Source of the DNA: Dyadobacter sp.
GTDB lineage: Bacteria; Bacteroidota; Bacteroidia; Cytophagales; Spirosomataceae
NCBI RefSeq assembly: GCF_017744695.1
Contig: NZ_JAGIAS010000001.1
Location: 1,827,013 to 1,891,012 of the forward strand
Direction: 5' to 3'
Length of the DNA: 64,000 nt
The notes under the pieces are model-generated. The model was given only the letters and a program-made list of their open reading frames with translations. It had not been told where the DNA came from and did not search any database. The first letter of the stretch is position 1. The number at the start of each line of letters is the position of its first letter. Positions 61,511 through 64,000 of the stretch are shown in pieces. Made by a program: the position numbers and the translations under genes.

Positions 61511-62860
61511 TTGGCTAGTTGGACAAACATCTTTCGATTTGGCGAGAGATCCCAGCCCGCACCTGTTGAGCCCGTTGAAGAGCGGTCGGTTACGCCGGCT
61601 ACTGTTTCGGACGGATCCGGTTCTGTTGCATCTACGAAGGATGCGGCGGAAGAGTTTGCGCGGAAATTGGGATTGGATGAGCTGCATGTGTCTGTGACGC
61701 CACGGAACGCGATGAGTATCGCTGCGTTTTACGGTTGTGTCAGGTTTATCAGTAACATCCTTTCGAGCCTGCCGTATACTGTATACCGTTCTGAATCGGG
61801 AGGTGGTAGTAAAAAATTCACAGAGCACCCGCTCCATTGGGTTTTAACCAAGCGTGCGAACCGGCATATGTCGCCATTTATCGCGCACCGTACAATGTTA
61901 ATGAACTGTCTGGTCTACGGCTGGTCAATCGCAGAGATCAAACGTGATTATCTGTACAGGGTAACCGAAATCATCCCTTATCCATGCTCGAAAGTGTTCA
62001 TCCTGCATGACACTTCTTCGGATGAGTTCTATTTTAAGATCCCTCACCTCAATAAGACACTTTCCGAGGATGAAGTGATTTGGTTAAAAGACCTGAGTTT
62101 TGACGGCAATTGGGGAGGCTCGATTGTTACGTGGCAGGCCCAAACGATCAAAATCAACCTGCTTGCAAAGCAATTTGAGGATAAGTTTTTGTCAAAAAGC
62201 ACCTTTGTCGGCGGGATTATCGAAAGTGGCGACGCAAAAAACGAGGATGCTGCAAAGATCATCAAAAAGCGGATGGTCGAGGGGTTGCAGGATGGCGATG
62301 ATGGCGGGTTTGGCCTGGTAGTCCTTTCTCACGGGACCAAATTCACAAAGGTCGGTATGACGCCGGTTGAGTCTCAGTTGAACGAACTATTCAATCACTC
62401 CGCGAAAGAGATCGCGATGATGTTCGGCCTGCCGCTCTCGGTTTTGGGGAACACTGAGGTTCAAAGCTCATGGGGAACTGGCGTGGAGCAAATGTTTATA
62501 GCGCTCACGAACTCGGTACTGATCCCCATCGCGACTCAATTCGAGCAGGAGCTGGATTACAAGTGCCTGCGCAAGGACGAAATATTAAAGGGGATTTTCA
62601 CCCGACACAATTTTAAAGGTCTGCTGAAAGGCGACCAGAAAGCACAAGCAGAGTACTACACCAAAATGGCCGGCGCTGGCTTCTTCAAGTTGGATGAAGT
62701 GCGCGACCTGGAAGAGATGGAGAAACTACCAGACGGCACCGGCGATACAGCCTACATGAACGGCTCAAACCGTCCGCTTGCTCTGCTCGGCAAAGAGTTT
62801 AAACAGACCAAAAACAACAAAAAAAGCAATGGAAACGAGGATAGTGCCTCAGAATCTTAG
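61511..62860 (+). CDS. Phage portal protein, HK97 family
   Basis: 449 residues from a TTG (no ATG or GTG is in frame upstream to the previous gene), giving MASWTNIFRFGERSQ. The portal core is plain: MSIAAFYGCVRFISNILSSLP, then LAKQFEDKFLSKSTFVGGIIE and MFGLPLSVLGN. It forms the dodecameric ring for DNA entry. A Shine-Dalgarno-like AAAGGAGGT stands at 61442-61450, far upstream of the TTG. The end overlaps the protease gene by 32 bases. Confidence 0.9.
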   Translation: MASWTNIFRFGERSQPAPVEPVEERSVTPATVSDGSGSVASTKDAAEEFARKLGLDELHVSVTPRNAMSIAAFYGCVRFISNILSSLPYTVYRSESGGGSKKFTEHPLHWVLTKRANRHMSPFIAHRTMLMNCLVYGWSIAEIKRDYLYRVTEIIPYPCSKVFILHDTSSDEFYFKIPHLNKTLSEDEVIWLKDLSFDGNWGGSIVTWQAQTIKINLLAKQFEDKFLSKSTFVGGIIESGDAKNEDAAKIIKKRMVEGLQDGDDGGFGLVVLSHGTKFTKVGMTPVESQLNELFNHSAKEIAMMFGLPLSVLGNTEVQSSWGTGVEQMFIALTNSVLIPIATQFEQELDYKCLRKDEILKGIFTRHNFKGLLKGDQKAQAEYYTKMAGAGFFKLDEVRDLEEMEKLPDGTGDTAYMNGSNRPLALLGKEFKQTKNNKKSNGNEDSASES

Positions 62861-63425
62861 TCAAGTGCGGGCGGTTTCCGGAGCCGATGGCGTTGTGCAT
62901 ATCCCCGGTACTGGCATCGTATTCAACCAACGGTCGCAAAAACTCGGTTGGTTCTACGAAATCATTGATCCAAGGGCATTGAATGGTGCCGATCTGGAAG
63001 ATATCGTGTCCTGTTTTAACCACAACATGGTTTATGTGCTCGGCAGGACCACAAACAAGACTCTTACGTATACGATCGACGAAAAGGGATTTCACTATGA
63101 CGCTGTGCCGCTGCCTACGCAGACGATTAAAGACCTGGTAATTGAACCGATTCGCAACGAGTACGTAACTGGCAGCTCATTCATGTTTACAACCGCCGAA
63201 AATGGCGATGAGTGGGATTTTAGCCAGGAAAGAGACGGTATAATCCTGAGATATGTCACTCGGATTGAAAAAGTGTTCGAGGTTGGGCCCGTAACCCTGC
63301 CAGCTTACACTCAAACTACTACCGACGTGGTTCAACGCTCGTACGAAGCGGCAATGAAGGCCCATAAGGAGCAGGAAAGGCAATATCTGAGCCAGTATGT
63401 ACGCATGCGGATGCAGATGATTTAA
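62829..63425 (+). CDS. HK97-type prohead protease
   Basis: 198 residues from the ATG giving METRIVPQN, overlapping the portal gene by 32 bases. The herpes-protease-like fold has the catalytic His in SCFNHNMVYVLGRT and Ser in VTGSSFMFTT. It cleaves the capsid scaffold domain during head maturation. The longer upstream frame lies inside the portal gene and is not preferred. Confidence 0.92.
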   Translation: METRIVPQNLSQVRAVSGADGVVHIPGTGIVFNQRSQKLGWFYEIIDPRALNGADLEDIVSCFNHNMVYVLGRTTNKTLTYTIDEKGFHYDAVPLPTQTIKDLVIEPIRNEYVTGSSFMFTTAENGDEWDFSQERDGIILRYVTRIEKVFEVGPVTLPAYTQTTTDVVQRSYEAAMKAHKEQERQYLSQYVRMRMQMI

Positions 63426-63458
63426 AGATTAGTAACAATTTCATCAACAAACAAAGTA

Positions 63459-64000
63459 ATGGATAAGAAAACTCTTAAAGAGCTCCAAGAAGAGCGCGCT
63501 GTTATGCGTACCGAAATGGAGAACCTTGCGAAGGAGTCCGACACCAGGGCACTTACGCCGGAGGAGCGTACGCGATTCTCCACTTTATCGGATGAGGCAA
63601 AAGAGCTCGATGAACAGATCAGGAGTGCGCAGCAAATCCAGGCGTTTAAGGCTGGCCGTGCAGCATCTATTGGTTCTGGCGAAGATGGGCAGCGCGACGT
63701 TTCGAAGCAGGACGAACGTGATTTGGCTCGTTTTAGCTTGCTTCGCGCACTTGACGCGAAACTGCATGCGAGAGAACTGGATGGTGTTGAAGCGGAGGTC
63801 CAATCAATCGGTATGGAAGCAGCCAAGCGCGACAATATCGAGGTGAACGGAGCGGGGCTCATCGTTATGGACTCTATTTTCACCAAGCGCGGCCAGACTG
63901 CGACCGGGCAGACCACCAATCCCGGTGACCAGGGCGGCGTACTGATTCGTGAAGATGTTCGCTCCGTCTTGGAAGTTTTGCAGGCCAATACTTTCCTGAA
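63459..64000 (+). CDS. Major capsid protein, HK97 type (cut by the window end)
   Basis: Starts at ATG 63459 (MDKKTLKELQEERAVMRTEME) and continues past 64000, so only the first 180 residues are seen. The first about 105 residues are coiled coil (EELRTRFSTLSDEAKELDEQIRS-like), the delta/scaffold domain removed by the protease. Then comes TKRGQTATGQTTNPGDQGG, the start of the capsid fold. Position after portal and protease fits. Confidence 0.88.
   Translation, partial: MDKKTLKELQEERAVMRTEMENLAKESDTRALTPEERTRFSTLSDEAKELDEQIRSAQQIQAFKAGRAASIGSGEDGQRDVSKQDERDLARFSLLRALDAKLHARELDGVEAEVQSIGMEAAKRDNIEVNGAGLIVMDSIFTKRGQTATGQTTNPGDQGGVLIREDVRSVLEVLQANTFL

Larger units (their letters stand above)
45663..64000. 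mobile_element. Prophage, left end (right end beyond the window)
   Basis: From the tRNA 3' end onward all genes are phage-like: repressor, small early genes, primase/VapE protein, HNH nuclease, terminases, portal, protease and capsid, with small overlapping genes and more A+T-rich intergenic sequence. The head genes are HK97-type, pointing to a siphovirus-like temperate phage. The outer boundary is inferred from the tRNA and the change in gene content; no second attachment site can be seen because the element leaves the window. The orientation puts the immunity region near the left end and structural genes rightward. Confidence 0.85.

Noticed and set aside
61452-61697. Frame starting at TTG 61452 right after the GGAGGT word
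   Set aside because: It is out of frame with the portal and its product has no phage-like features; the portal frame is far better supported.
45663-64000. CRISPR array or large repeat array
   Set aside because: No regularly spaced repeats were seen anywhere in the window.

Overview
The window looks like chromosome of a Bacteroidota bacterium of the Cytophagales/Spirosomaceae type (Dyadobacter-like; the genus is inferred, not proven). The reasons are: two secreted proteins end in type IX secretion (T9SS) sorting-like domains; LpxC and FabZ are fused in one protein; a DUF4494 protein and a RluE-type pseudouridine synthase of the Bacteroidota kind are present; genes mostly lack Shine-Dalgarno sequences; and several upstream regions carry the Bacteroidota promoter pattern TTG-N19-21-TAnnTTTG.

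Positions 1-45445 are ordinary chromosome. From left to right they hold: mismatch repair (mutS), an rRNA pseudouridine synthase, a Uma2-type protein and exonuclease III; a polytopic membrane protein and small envelope proteins; lpxH; cdsA with a DUF2007 gene and a CPBP protease; dusB overlapping a biotin-carrier gene; pyrH-frr; a UDP-xylose pathway pair (UDP-glucose dehydrogenase and UDP-glucuronate decarboxylase); an acyl-CoA dehydrogenase; a GH9 glucanase; a paraslipin/NfeD pair; two tandem PafA-like alkaline phosphatases; an M16 peptidase; a thioesterase; a very large TamB-like protein; tsaD; a sugar dehydrogenase followed by an NHL-repeat lipoprotein; a MOSC protein; the lipid A cluster lpxD-lpxC/fabZ-lpxA; and an HD-domain hydrolase. 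Lipid A synthesis (lpxA, lpxC, lpxD, lpxH) and phospholipid synthesis (cdsA) are well represented.

At 45446-45705 lies a small tRNA transcription unit: a promoter, a decayed tRNA-like relic, one intact CAT-anticodon tRNA and a terminator. Immediately to its right begins a prophage that runs off the window at 64000. Its layout is: a leftward membrane-protein gene and a leftward S24-type repressor; a switch region with several palindromes and apparently face-to-face promoters; small early genes; a primase/VapE-type helicase protein; an AT-rich, palindrome-rich region that could be a replication origin; a protein carrying a stand-alone copy of the N-terminal part of VapE; a leftward two-gene cassette of unknown function; a chain of overlapping small genes ending in an HNH endonuclease; a second leftward cassette with a DUF4145 protein; then the head module (P27-type small terminase, large terminase, portal, HK97-type prohead protease, major capsid protein cut by the window end). 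This is a tailed-phage (HK97-fold) prophage. No integrase is seen in the visible part.

The least explained parts are the VapE-fragment protein beside the candidate origin (53160-54295), the two leftward cassettes embedded in the rightward phage transcription unit (54343-55736 and 57215-58404), the tRNA relic, and the immunity region. I did not find a system I can name with confidence as new; the cassettes are the best candidates for phage-carried accessory functions such as superinfection exclusion or anti-phage defence.
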